From contig NZ_CP115468.1 in the NCBI RefSeq assembly GCF_028462125.1, positions 3,589,559-3,653,558 of the forward strand: a stretch of 64,000 nt of DNA, given 5' to 3'. A program made the position numbers and the translations under genes. The notes under the pieces are model-generated. The model ran no database searches. It was not told the origin of the DNA and worked only from the letters and a program-made list of their open reading frames with translations. Positions 15,846-25,371 of this stretch are shown in pieces. Numbering within the stretch: position 1 is the first letter of the stretch; each line of letters begins with the position of its first letter. Origin of the DNA: Leptospira sp. GIMC2001 (GTDB lineage: Bacteria > Spirochaetota > Leptospiria > Leptospirales > Leptospiraceae).

Positions 15846-18476
15846 ATGCTAAGATTTTCTAGAACAATATTCTACACTTCACTCATTTTTCATTTTTTTC
15901 TCTTTTCCAATTGCTTCCCAAGCCTTGAGAAAAGTATTTTTGAATCTTTGAATCTTTTGAATTGGCTGAATAGCCTGGGCAATAATTCCCCTACCAACGT
16001 CGAACCATCTCCAATGAGAGTCAATCTCTACAGTAAAGCCTATGGTGAAATTACCATTCAGAATTTAGAAGAAGATCCGATAGTAATTCGAGAAAATGGA
16101 ACTGAAGAGATCCAAGTGACTCAATTGTCAGATGGTAAATTTGAATTCCGAATCACAAGTCAGCCTACGAACCATCGTTGTGCCTTGGTGAATCCATCCG
16201 ATGTTTATTCTGCGGAATCCATTCTTGAAATAAATTGTTTCTCAGTTTTATCGACAATTCCACCGAACGGCGGCATACTTGCGCCAAGCGAGTCTTTGGT
16301 ATTTGTATTTTCTGATTCAACGAATTTCAATATAGCAGATATTGATGCATCATTTACCTCGGTGAATCTCGAAGCAGACTCGGGTCCAAACTTTACTCTT
16401 GAGAACGAATTGAAGCCAGATGACAAAATCAGAATCACTCCTGCGGGAACGGGATGGAATTCTGGTGTTGGAAAATTTGTCGGTTATAAATTTCAGAATG
16501 CGGATGGAAAACCTCTCGCAGTAGAAGAAGATATTCTATTTCTCACTATCGCATCTATGATTCGATATGTTTCTTCAAATGGTAATGATGCCAATGATGG
16601 AACCACCCCTTCTGCTTCCTTTCGAAATATCCAGCCAGCCATATCTGATATGACACCTTGTGCAGACAGCGCTTGCCTAGTTCTTGTTGAAGCAGGCAAT
16701 TATGATGCAGCAGCGGATGGAGATCAGATTGTTCTAGAAAATGGTATATCAATAGTTGGAAGTTATACGGCGGGTAGTAATTTTCAAGAACGGAATACAA
16801 GTGCACGAAGTTCAACCATTCATTTTCCATCACCACCGGCGGCAATTTGTGGAATAGCACTACTAGAATACTGTAGTCCAGTTTTTATTCCTTCGAGCGT
16901 TACGGAGGTTACTAGTCTCGAAGGTTTTACTATTCAATCAGCCAATTCCGAATGGACTTATGGCGTTGTATCATCGGGCAATCCCTTACTCATGAACAAT
17001 ACAATTCGAAGCGGAGATACAAATGGTACGGTTTATCCGAGAACGGGCGGGTTTCTAATTGTAAGCCAAGGCAATGTATCCGTTAGTAATTCTCTTATCG
17101 AAAGTGGAATTTGTTTAGAAGATAACTCTTTTTCTTATGGTTTCCGGATCGATGAGAATAGTTCTGGAATTGGTATTGCTCCTGAACTTAACAATGTCAC
17201 AGTGAATGCCGGTAATTGCGTAACTGATGGTTCAACATCCATTGGCCTTGCATCTGAATCAACTGGTCCTGCATTCATTGCTTTAACGAATATTAATGAT
17301 TCGACTTTCCAAGCTGGGGACACAAATCTATCGAATGGAAGTTCTATAGGATTAAAATCAAATTATGGCATTGAGCTTTATGGTAACAATAGCTTTCGAT
17401 CTGGAAACGGATCAGTTGTCTACGGTTTATCACTGAGCGGTTCTGGAGTGAAAGTGGGCATTAGTGGAAGCCATATTACAATAGAAACAGGTAATGCAAC
17501 CTTCGAAAATGGAGGAATTCTGCTTGATGGATCATCAATTTTAAATGCTAATCTGCAATATGCAACCGTTAGGTTAGGAGAAACTTCTAATACTGGCTCT
17601 GGCTCAATCGTGGTATACGGAATCAGCGCAGCAGATGCCGGCATGTCAATCGAATTCAATAGAATTACAATATTAATGAATTCTGTAACATCCACTTCAG
17701 GAGATGCAGATGCAATCGGAATTTATTCGGGAAGCGAAGATAGTGCAAGTAGTATAACGAACAGTTCAATTAGGATGGCAAATGTTGCAGTGGCTCCTAC
17801 ATATCAAGGTTCCAATTATGGGATTCGCTGGGTAGGTCAAAGCGATGGCCTAATCGCAAACAATCTTGTCTACGGCGGAATTTGCAATCGTAAAGCGGGC
17901 GGAATTCTGATTGAAAACAATGGTTTGGATATTAGAATTCTCCACAATACAATTGTTAGTGGAACTGCAGATCCAGTGGATAAAGGTTTTGGATTGAGTA
18001 TTGTCAATGGTATAGGAGATACAGAAATTAGAAATAATATATTTCTGAATAGTCCAACAATTCCTATATGCTTGAACCTAGATGGAATTCCCAATTTAAC
18101 GGGGGCAATTCAGGGGAATGTCTTTGCAAATTGTTCGATTCCTTTAATAAATTCAGCTACTTTAGATGAATTTAACGAGATATGCACCATCGGGTATCTT
18201 GGCAAAAATTCTTGCACTACTCCTACTTCAGATATTGTGGGAGATGGTATTTTAAACTTTCGATTCAATAATCTCTCCAACCCAAATCTTTCCAATCCAT
18301 TTACAGAGCCTTTTAACTTTTCTCCAACATCCAGCACACCTTGTTCGATCGCAAGATTGGAAAACTTCATTGGAATCAATGATGATAGGTTTCAAGATTC
18401 TATAAGACCATTATTTGGACCTCCAGATACTGTAAGTATAGGTGCAATTCAATACAATGGAGCTTGTACACCATAA
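15846..18476 (+). CDS. parallel beta-helix (DUF1565-like) surface lipoprotein
   Basis: 876 residues. The N-terminus has a lipobox-like FLFSNC, as in many Leptospira lipoproteins. After an Ig-like region (about 50-230) comes YVSSNGNDANDGTTPSASF, the usual entry motif of DUF1565-type right-handed beta helices, then many repeats rich in Asn, Gly and Ser with phrases such as LMNNTIRSG, ISGSHITIETG and ILHNTIVSGT. Such proteins are exported adhesins or polysaccharide-active enzymes; no catalytic residues can be assigned. The protein is probably anchored in the outer membrane (inference). Confidence 0.75.
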   Translation: MLRFSRTIFYTSLIFHFFLFSNCFPSLEKSIFESLNLLNWLNSLGNNSPTNVEPSPMRVNLYSKAYGEITIQNLEEDPIVIRENGTEEIQVTQLSDGKFEFRITSQPTNHRCALVNPSDVYSAESILEINCFSVLSTIPPNGGILAPSESLVFVFSDSTNFNIADIDASFTSVNLEADSGPNFTLENELKPDDKIRITPAGTGWNSGVGKFVGYKFQNADGKPLAVEEDILFLTIASMIRYVSSNGNDANDGTTPSASFRNIQPAISDMTPCADSACLVLVEAGNYDAAADGDQIVLENGISIVGSYTAGSNFQERNTSARSSTIHFPSPPAAICGIALLEYCSPVFIPSSVTEVTSLEGFTIQSANSEWTYGVVSSGNPLLMNNTIRSGDTNGTVYPRTGGFLIVSQGNVSVSNSLIESGICLEDNSFSYGFRIDENSSGIGIAPELNNVTVNAGNCVTDGSTSIGLASESTGPAFIALTNINDSTFQAGDTNLSNGSSIGLKSNYGIELYGNNSFRSGNGSVVYGLSLSGSGVKVGISGSHITIETGNATFENGGILLDGSSILNANLQYATVRLGETSNTGSGSIVVYGISAADAGMSIEFNRITILMNSVTSTSGDADAIGIYSGSEDSASSITNSSIRMANVAVAPTYQGSNYGIRWVGQSDGLIANNLVYGGICNRKAGGILIENNGLDIRILHNTIVSGTADPVDKGFGLSIVNGIGDTEIRNNIFLNSPTIPICLNLDGIPNLTGAIQGNVFANCSIPLINSATLDEFNEICTIGYLGKNSCTTPTSDIVGDGILNFRFNNLSNPNLSNPFTEPFNFSPTSSTPCSIARLENFIGINDDRFQDSIRPLFGPPDTVSIGAIQYNGACTP

Positions 18477-18684
18477 CATGGATCGAACTTTCTCGATTCA
18501 CTCATTTTATTTTGGAACATTGACAATCGATCAAATATAAAACTCTATCTATAAGTATCTATAAATGGAAAAGCTTGTATAACAAAACTTTTTTATAACA
18601 TTATATTATTCTGCTAGACATTTACAATTTAGATTGTTAATTGGTGAAGGTCACTACGCAATTATCATCTTCAGGAGAATAGAA

Positions 18685-19269
18685 ATGGCTGATACAAAAA
18701 ATATAACAAAATTAGATCAACGCTTAATAGCAGACAAACTCATTGATTCAAACTTACTTGGAGATTACAAGAAAGTTCACTCTTTTCTGAATAGTCATGT
18801 TCGTAAGAATGGTAAAATTTTGACTGAGGAAACCTTTTCAAAAGGTGATGCTGAATTGAGATCATGGCTTATGCTTCTCTATAAAAAAGGAGCAAGTCAA
18901 GAAAAACTTACAAGCTATCTAAGAGTCGGACTTGCTCATTTATGTTTTAACTTTATCGAATCCACTTATAGCCAGATTCCACTAGATGATTTGATCGGAA
19001 GAACTCTTGTGTCCTTTAAGAAAAGAAATTTTCATAAGACATTCTTCAAAGTATCACTCGCTGAAGCAAAAGATTCTGTTCGTGGTAAACAAGAAATCAA
19101 AGATAAAAAGAAAGCTGTGAAGAAAAAAGCTGCTAAAAAGAAAACAGCTAAGAAAAAAATCATTAAGAAAAAAGTTGTAAAAAAGAAGATTACAAAGAAA
19201 TCTACAGCGAAGAAAAAATCGAAAAAGCCAGCCGAGAAGAAAGGATTCTTCGCAAGAATATTCTCTTAA
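18685..19269 (+). CDS. histone H1-like lysine-repeat protein
   Basis: 194 residues from ATG 18685, chosen because AGGAG lies eight bases upstream; the frame opens earlier, at 18634. Residues 1-130 form a helical N-terminal domain of unknown family. The C-terminus (about 135-185) is a low-complexity series of KKK plus two or three small residues, like eukaryotic H1 tails and bacterial histone-like proteins, and ends in GFFARIFS. Nucleic-acid binding and nucleoid organisation is the natural inference. The convergent DUF2207 gene ends six bases away. The 208-base upstream gap shows no gene. Confidence 0.7.
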   Translation: MADTKNITKLDQRLIADKLIDSNLLGDYKKVHSFLNSHVRKNGKILTEETFSKGDAELRSWLMLLYKKGASQEKLTSYLRVGLAHLCFNFIESTYSQIPLDDLIGRTLVSFKKRNFHKTFFKVSLAEAKDSVRGKQEIKDKKKAVKKKAAKKKTAKKKIIKKKVVKKKITKKSTAKKKSKKPAEKKGFFARIFS

Positions 19270-19275
19270 AGAATA

Positions 19276-21366
19276 TTACCAGCCTCCACCACCGCCTCCA
19301 CCCGATGAACTTGATCCTCCACTGGACGAAGATCTGGATGGCGGCGAATAACTTGCTGTAGACGAAAAGTCATTCATTTGACTCCAGGATGCTACAGCAC
19401 CAGCTCCTGCAAACAATCCTCCAGCACCGGCAATTGCTGCATTTCTCGCAGTATTAGAGCTCTGGTTCGGAGCCGTAGAAGTTTTTTCTGAATTCGATAT
19501 ATCAAAATCACCGGATTGGCTTTTGCGAAATGATGTTGGAGTTGCATATTGAAATTTTGGAAAATTTTCAGGAAGCAAATAAAGACAGTCATTCTTTTTC
19601 ATATGTTTGATTCTATATTCAAGATCAAAAATCAAATCAAATGCAGGAATATAACTTGAGTAAACAATCGGGATATCACATTCATCGTCGGAGCTAAGCT
19701 TGGCATCCATATAATTCTTAAGAGCGAGTGCCTTAAGCGACCAATTGATTTGGTTGATATAATGGTGCGGGGAATAGTGAAACAAATGACGAATACTGAT
19801 CAAGCCCATCAAACTCAAACAGATATAAACAAATTGTTCAGTTAGATGCAAACTCCAAAAATAAAAAGCGATAACAAAAATAGATGGAATCAATGATCTT
19901 AAATAGCGAGTATAAAAATATCGTTTGCGATTTCTTTCCAAATCAGCAAAGCCATAGTGATCATCCTCAATCACAGAAATTACTATGGTTGAAAAAAGAA
20001 TCGCAATTAATGAAATAAAAAACTGCGGTGCAACAATTCCGTTCGAAGCCAAATAGGAATCCAAAAAATAAAAATACAAACCAATCGATACTAAAACAAA
20101 AGGAATAAAAAGAAACAATTTGAAGATAATTTTATCTAAGAATACATTCAATAGGGTTCCCATAAAAGTTTTTCTTTCAGATAATACTCCTCTTTCTAAT
20201 AAAGCATTTCTATAAACGGACTCAATGTCAGATTTCAAAGAATAGGAAATCCCTTGAATTCCATAATGCTGTTTTATATCAACTGGAGTAACTTGTTCTT
20301 TATTATTCACAAAAAGATCTGGAATAATCTTCTGATCCAATAGAGAAAATTCTGAATCTGAAACCAATTTCTTTAAACCAAATTCATTATTCTTGTCATG
20401 GAATTTTAAAATTTTCTTTTCTAGGAACAACCTTGTCATCCAAGCCGAGACAATTCCCTTTTCAGAAAGAATTGCAATATCTTCCGGAGATAAATCACCT
20501 AACACAATTGCAAAATCTTTCCAGTCCGTGATTTTAAAAGGATTCGCAAAAACACCTTTCTTCTTGGAATATACATACATTCCAAATTGGAAAACTGCCA
20601 GTAAGCAAGCCAATAAAATAAGATAGAAAAATCTTACTAAATAGACTTTTAGAATTGAAGGAGGTAATATGTCTGCATTCGCACCGATAAAACTAAAATT
20701 GGATTTGCATATCATTTTCTTTCCAGGTGCAAGGCTTGCCTCAGATCTGAAACGAATCAAGCGATCAGAAGATTCATGACTGGACAGGTCATCAGGCTCC
20801 CAATTTGCATGCCACCTCAGATCCACAGTCATCTGACGAATGTCTCCATTTCTATCAGCAAATCCAAAATCATGATCCAATGCAAATTTTCCATTGAATT
20901 TGCGATCTAGGATATTGTAATACCTTCCAGTAATACGATATTCTATAACCTTATTATCGAAAGGTGGATCGGATATACTTCTGCTCCTCCATTTTATTTG
21001 ATTCTCAGATCGATTCCAATCGTAATGGTCCAAATTGTCTAGATCACCGTCTTTTAATTTGATCCATTCTCCTTCGCTATTCTTACGTTCTATTGAAATA
21101 AAATCAAAGCTCTGTCCAAAGCCAATATCAAAATATCGATATCCTCCGTTCCAATCTCCGTTAAACCGAATACTTTGAATTTCTTGGATCAACATGCTTC
21201 CATCTTCATCAATAAAGGCATCAACATGAATCTTATCCCAATCTAAATATTTTTCCTGAGCAATTAAAGTTGAATTATTAATAAATAAAATAACTAAAAC
21301 TTGAAATATAAATGTAAAAATTACAATCTTTCTAAATAAATTGGAGACTTGCCAAAAGTTTTTCAT
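19276..21366 (-). CDS. DUF2207 membrane protein
   Basis: 696 residues. The N-terminal signal segment (about 15-36) precedes a DUF2207 extracytoplasmic domain (WDKIHVDAFIDEDGSMLIQE, FNGDWNGGYRYFDIGFGQ). Further membrane segments lie near 235-262, 410-460 and 490-520. The C-terminus is a glycine-serine tail ending GGGGGGGW, the trademark of this family. Function is unknown in the literature I can recall; such proteins are frequent in bacterial envelopes. ATG 21366 is the start; no operon partner is seen. Confidence 0.85.
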   Translation of the reverse strand: MKNFWQVSNLFRKIVIFTFIFQVLVILFINNSTLIAQEKYLDWDKIHVDAFIDEDGSMLIQEIQSIRFNGDWNGGYRYFDIGFGQSFDFISIERKNSEGEWIKLKDGDLDNLDHYDWNRSENQIKWRSRSISDPPFDNKVIEYRITGRYYNILDRKFNGKFALDHDFGFADRNGDIRQMTVDLRWHANWEPDDLSSHESSDRLIRFRSEASLAPGKKMICKSNFSFIGANADILPPSILKVYLVRFFYLILLACLLAVFQFGMYVYSKKKGVFANPFKITDWKDFAIVLGDLSPEDIAILSEKGIVSAWMTRLFLEKKILKFHDKNNEFGLKKLVSDSEFSLLDQKIIPDLFVNNKEQVTPVDIKQHYGIQGISYSLKSDIESVYRNALLERGVLSERKTFMGTLLNVFLDKIIFKLFLFIPFVLVSIGLYFYFLDSYLASNGIVAPQFFISLIAILFSTIVISVIEDDHYGFADLERNRKRYFYTRYLRSLIPSIFVIAFYFWSLHLTEQFVYICLSLMGLISIRHLFHYSPHHYINQINWSLKALALKNYMDAKLSSDDECDIPIVYSSYIPAFDLIFDLEYRIKHMKKNDCLYLLPENFPKFQYATPTSFRKSQSGDFDISNSEKTSTAPNQSSNTARNAAIAGAGGLFAGAGAVASWSQMNDFSSTASYSPPSRSSSSGGSSSSGGGGGGGW

Positions 21367-21498
21367 AATGGGATATTTTGCATGTTTGTAAATTTTGAGT
21401 AAACTATTTTTTTACTTAATTCTAATTTCCAAAGGAATTCCTTTTATAAGAACAATTGATTTCATTGACAGAAACTTTGGAACGTAAAAATTAGAACC

Positions 21499-24297
21499 AT
21501 GGATAAAGCCAACTTTTCTCAAGATAGATTGTATCAAGATTATCAATCGTTAAACAAAAGTTTAATTAAAGTTCTACAAGATCTAGGTGAAAAGAATTTA
21601 TCCAGTCTCATACAAGATTCGAATCAACCTCAGGACAATCCTTCTACATATCCAGAAAAAACTTCCGAATTATTAAGTCTTTCTTTTCAGCTATTGAATA
21701 TGACAGAGGAAAATGTAGCCGCCCAATACCGTCGATCGGTTGAGACGAATCAAGGACTTGCAACAATTCCGGGACTATGGGGACAAAGTATATCTAAGAT
21801 GATCAATTATGGTCTCAGTGAAGAACAGATTCTGGATACACTAAGAACAATCCATGTCGAACCAGTTCTTACAGCTCATCCAACTGAAGCAAAAAGAGCG
21901 ACTGTACTTGAACAACACCGTGAACTCTATTTGCATTTGGTTAAATTAGAAAATCAAATGTGGACTCCGTATGAAAGGAAAGAAATTATCAATGATATTG
22001 AATCGGTCATTGAAAGATTATGGAGAACTGGCGAAATATATCTGAAGAAACCGGATGTTCTCTCTGAGATTCGGAATATCGAGCATTATCTCAAGAATGT
22101 TTTTCCAAATGCTCTACAATTATTGGATACGCGTTTCAAGCAGGCTTGGACAGAAGCTGGACTCTCCAAAGATAAACTTCGAGAACCTAGCGATTATCCT
22201 AAAGTCAGTTTTGGAGATTGGGTTGGAGGAGATCGCGATGGTCATCCATTTGTAACTTCTGACATAACAAAATACGTATTGGAAAAATTTCGAAGTATCA
22301 GTATTCAATTGTATTCTGATAAATGCATAGATCTAACTCGAAAAATTAGTCTTTCTGATTATTTACAGACCCCACCAGAATTTTTATTGAATGCTATTCA
22401 AGATTATTCAAGTCGAATGGGTGAGATTGGTCAATCTTGCATCACCCGAAATAATGACGAACCTTGGAGACAATTTGTCAATTTAATTCAGCGCAGATTA
22501 CCTCTTGAAGAAAATGTGAATTCTGTTCCATCAGAATTCATTTATAAAAATTCACTCGAATTCTCAGAAGACTTAAAACTTCTTCGTAAATCTTTGGAAT
22601 ATGTTCATGCAAATCGTTTGATAGAAAGAGATCTTTTTCCATTGGAAAGACTTGTATCTTCCTACGGATTCCATACAGCCACTTTGGATATTCGACAAAA
22701 CTCAGCTTACCATGAAAAGGTGATTGAACAGATTTTGAAGGCTGCAGGATTTGAAGATTGGGAATATAGCAAATGGAATGAAGAAAAAAGATTGGAATTT
22801 CTCAATCAGGAGTTGGCAAGTCCCAGACCTTTTCTTTTACCAGATACCAAACTAGATTCCGAATCGGATTCCTTACTTTCCGCTTACCGAGTCATTAAAA
22901 AATTTACAGACTCTTATGGAAAAGAATCAATTGGTGCTTTTATTGTTAGTATGACTAGGTCTGTTTCAGATCTACTTTTGGTTTATCTTTTCCTAAGAGA
23001 AGTCGGACTTATGGAACTTTTTGATTCCGAACAATTATTACGGTATTCGATTCCAGAGAAAAGCCAGCAATCAACTAATTTGGTTAGTGCTTTTCCCATA
23101 GTTCCACTATTCGAGACAATCGATGATCTTATGGATTCTCCTAAAATATTGGAAAGATATATATCTCATCCTTTGACCATTAGAAGCATTCACTATCAAA
23201 AGAGTCTTGCAAAATCCATAAAACCTATCGTTCAAGTTATGTTAGGCTATAGTGATTCAAATAAAGATGGAGGAATACTTGCAAGCCAATGGAATTTATA
23301 TTCTGCACAGAAAAAACTAACCAAAATTTCCGATAGCTTCGGTGTGAATCTTCGATTCTTTCATGGTAGAGGCGGGACAATCAGTAGAGGCGGTGGCAAA
23401 AATCATCGTTTCCTTGATGCACTTCCACATTCTAGCCTAACGGGATCTGTACGAATGACTGTTCAAGGTGAAACTATAGCTCAGAAATATGCCAATAAAA
23501 TCAATGCTGTCTACAATCTGGAACTCCTAACGGCTACAGCTACAAAAGTAACTGCAAGACATAAATACAGACCCAGAAAACATCACCCTTCAGAAAATTT
23601 AGTTGAGTCGATTGCGAAAAGATCGGCAGAAGTTTACGCCGAACTGATTCATCGGGATAATTTTATTACTTATTATTCGCAAGTTACTCCAATTGACGTG
23701 ATCGAGAATAGTAGAATCGGTTCAAGACCAAGTCGTAGAACTGGCAAGCGAAGTATCGAAGATCTAAGAGCAATTCCTTGGGTCTTCAGTTGGAATCAGG
23801 CTCGGTTCTATCTACCCAATTGGTATGGAGCTGGAACTGCTCTTGAGGAATTGAAAATTCAATCTCCCAAAGATTTTGAAATATTGAAATCCGATATGGA
23901 TGAATGGCATTTTCTAAAATATTCTATGCTAAATATAGAGACTGGAATTTATAGTGCTAGCCCAGATATAATGTTAGAATATTCTAAATTAGTAGAAGAT
24001 GCGGTACTACGCGAAAATTTCACTCAATCCATTATCCAAGAATATGATAGAACCAAAAGAATTGTTCAAGAACTTTTTGCAAATAAAACAGCTCTAGAAC
24101 GAAGGCCCAAGATGATTCAGACAATTCAAATGCGAGCAAAATCATTGAAATTATTGCATGATCACCAGATTGAGCTGCTCCGCAAATGGAGAGCAATTCC
24201 GATCCAAGACAATACTGCAGATGAAAGGGAAAAAATCATCATACCTCTGTTGCTTACAGTCAATGCAATCGCTGGCGGACTGAGAACTACAGGATAA
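21499..24297 (+). CDS. ppc: phosphoenolpyruvate carboxylase
   Basis: 932 residues, a normal length. It carboxylates PEP with bicarbonate to oxaloacetate, replenishing the TCA cycle. Catalytic motifs are intact: VLTAHPTEAKRA, GGDRDGHPFVT, GYSDSNKDGG and FFHGRGGTISRGGG. The C-terminus reads GGLRTTG, where the E. coli enzyme ends MRNTG, and the segment GTALEE stands where E. coli has GTALQK. Asn881 and Lys773 of the E. coli enzyme help bind the inhibitor aspartate, so feedback control may differ. It is monocistronic, convergent with the aldo/keto reductase gene, with 13 bases between. Confidence 0.96.
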   Translation: MDKANFSQDRLYQDYQSLNKSLIKVLQDLGEKNLSSLIQDSNQPQDNPSTYPEKTSELLSLSFQLLNMTEENVAAQYRRSVETNQGLATIPGLWGQSISKMINYGLSEEQILDTLRTIHVEPVLTAHPTEAKRATVLEQHRELYLHLVKLENQMWTPYERKEIINDIESVIERLWRTGEIYLKKPDVLSEIRNIEHYLKNVFPNALQLLDTRFKQAWTEAGLSKDKLREPSDYPKVSFGDWVGGDRDGHPFVTSDITKYVLEKFRSISIQLYSDKCIDLTRKISLSDYLQTPPEFLLNAIQDYSSRMGEIGQSCITRNNDEPWRQFVNLIQRRLPLEENVNSVPSEFIYKNSLEFSEDLKLLRKSLEYVHANRLIERDLFPLERLVSSYGFHTATLDIRQNSAYHEKVIEQILKAAGFEDWEYSKWNEEKRLEFLNQELASPRPFLLPDTKLDSESDSLLSAYRVIKKFTDSYGKESIGAFIVSMTRSVSDLLLVYLFLREVGLMELFDSEQLLRYSIPEKSQQSTNLVSAFPIVPLFETIDDLMDSPKILERYISHPLTIRSIHYQKSLAKSIKPIVQVMLGYSDSNKDGGILASQWNLYSAQKKLTKISDSFGVNLRFFHGRGGTISRGGGKNHRFLDALPHSSLTGSVRMTVQGETIAQKYANKINAVYNLELLTATATKVTARHKYRPRKHHPSENLVESIAKRSAEVYAELIHRDNFITYYSQVTPIDVIENSRIGSRPSRRTGKRSIEDLRAIPWVFSWNQARFYLPNWYGAGTALEELKIQSPKDFEILKSDMDEWHFLKYSMLNIETGIYSASPDIMLEYSKLVEDAVLRENFTQSIIQEYDRTKRIVQELFANKTALERRPKMIQTIQMRAKSLKLLHDHQIELLRKWRAIPIQDNTADEREKIIIPLLLTVNAIAGGLRTTG

Positions 24298-24310
24298 TCA
24301 TTTCCATTTT

Positions 24311-25303
24311 CTAGAGATCTAAATTTTTCATTACAGCTTCGGCGTATCGAAATCCTGCAACTTTCTCAGCGGCAAAAATTTCATTGAGCTGATGTATTGT
24401 GGCATCATCAAGTGTTGCTGCTGATGCTTTAAGATTCTCATCAATACGAGATATTTTTCTAGTTCCTGGAATGGGAAGTATGCCTTTGTTCTGTGAAATA
24501 ATCCAAGATAGCGCAACTTGCCCTGGGCTAAGGTTCAAATTGTTCGCTATTTCTTCTAAGTCTTTGATGAGCTTGAGATTTTGATCTAGATTCTTATCCT
24601 GAAATCTAGGGTTATTTCTGCGAAAATCATTCTCAGCTAACGTAGATGTGTCTTTTATACTGCCTGTCAAAAATCCACGACCTAACGGACTGTACGCGAC
24701 AAGACGGATACCTTTTGATTCTAAATAAGGAAGTATTTCTTTTTCTAAGTGGCGTGACCATAAAGAGTATTCGGACTGCAAAGCTGCAATTGGATGAACG
24801 GTCAGAGCCTTCGAAATTGTTCCAACTGATGCTTCCGACAATCCAAGATATCTTACTTTGCCAGCCTCAACCAAATCTTTCATGGCGCCAACAGTATCTT
24901 CGATCGGTACAGTAGGATCCACTCGGTGTTGATAATATAAATCTATAGTTTCGATTTCTAATCTTTGTAAGCTTGCATCGCAAGCTTGCTTAACATATTC
25001 AGGTCTTCCATTTATAGCTCTTGCTTTTGGATCGGTAGGTGATCTCTGAATTCCGAACTTAGTGCATACGAAAATATCATCTCTATTACCCGACCAAGAT
25101 TTGATTGCAGAACCTAGAAGTTTTTCATTATGTCCACTTCCATACATATCAGCAGTATCTAAAAAGTTAATTCCTTGATTCAAAGCGTAGTGTATGGTTT
25201 TGGTACTTTCTATATCGTTCGAATCACCATAGAATTCGCTCATTCCCATCAGTCCTAAACCTAATTTGGAAATATCTTTATTACTTGCTGTTCGTAAATT
25301 CAT
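24311..25303 (-). CDS. aldo/keto reductase
   Basis: 330 residues with the NADPH-dependent TIM-barrel signatures: FLDTADMYGSGHNEKLLG (catalytic Asp and Tyr), TKFG, YLGLSEAS, LQSEYSLW, AYSPLGRGFLTG and the cofactor-binding IPGTRK. It resembles the YakC/AKR13-type soluble reductases acting on aldehydes or ketones of unknown identity. The catalytic Lys (CTKFG) and the usual His (YYQHRVD) are present. A single cytosolic gene starting at ATG 25303. Confidence 0.93.
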   Translation of the reverse strand: MNLRTASNKDISKLGLGLMGMSEFYGDSNDIESTKTIHYALNQGINFLDTADMYGSGHNEKLLGSAIKSWSGNRDDIFVCTKFGIQRSPTDPKARAINGRPEYVKQACDASLQRLEIETIDLYYQHRVDPTVPIEDTVGAMKDLVEAGKVRYLGLSEASVGTISKALTVHPIAALQSEYSLWSRHLEKEILPYLESKGIRLVAYSPLGRGFLTGSIKDTSTLAENDFRRNNPRFQDKNLDQNLKLIKDLEEIANNLNLSPGQVALSWIISQNKGILPIPGTRKISRIDENLKASAATLDDATIHQLNEIFAAEKVAGFRYAEAVMKNLDL

Positions 25304-25371
25304 AATAATTGATAATAGTATTTTAGATTTGAGTCATACAAGAACTTAATAATGTTAAGAAAATAAGTTAT

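Noticed and set aside
16205..18379. Several minus-strand open frames within the beta-helix lipoprotein
   Set aside because: They result from the biased composition of the repetitive plus-strand gene; none has a start context or domain.
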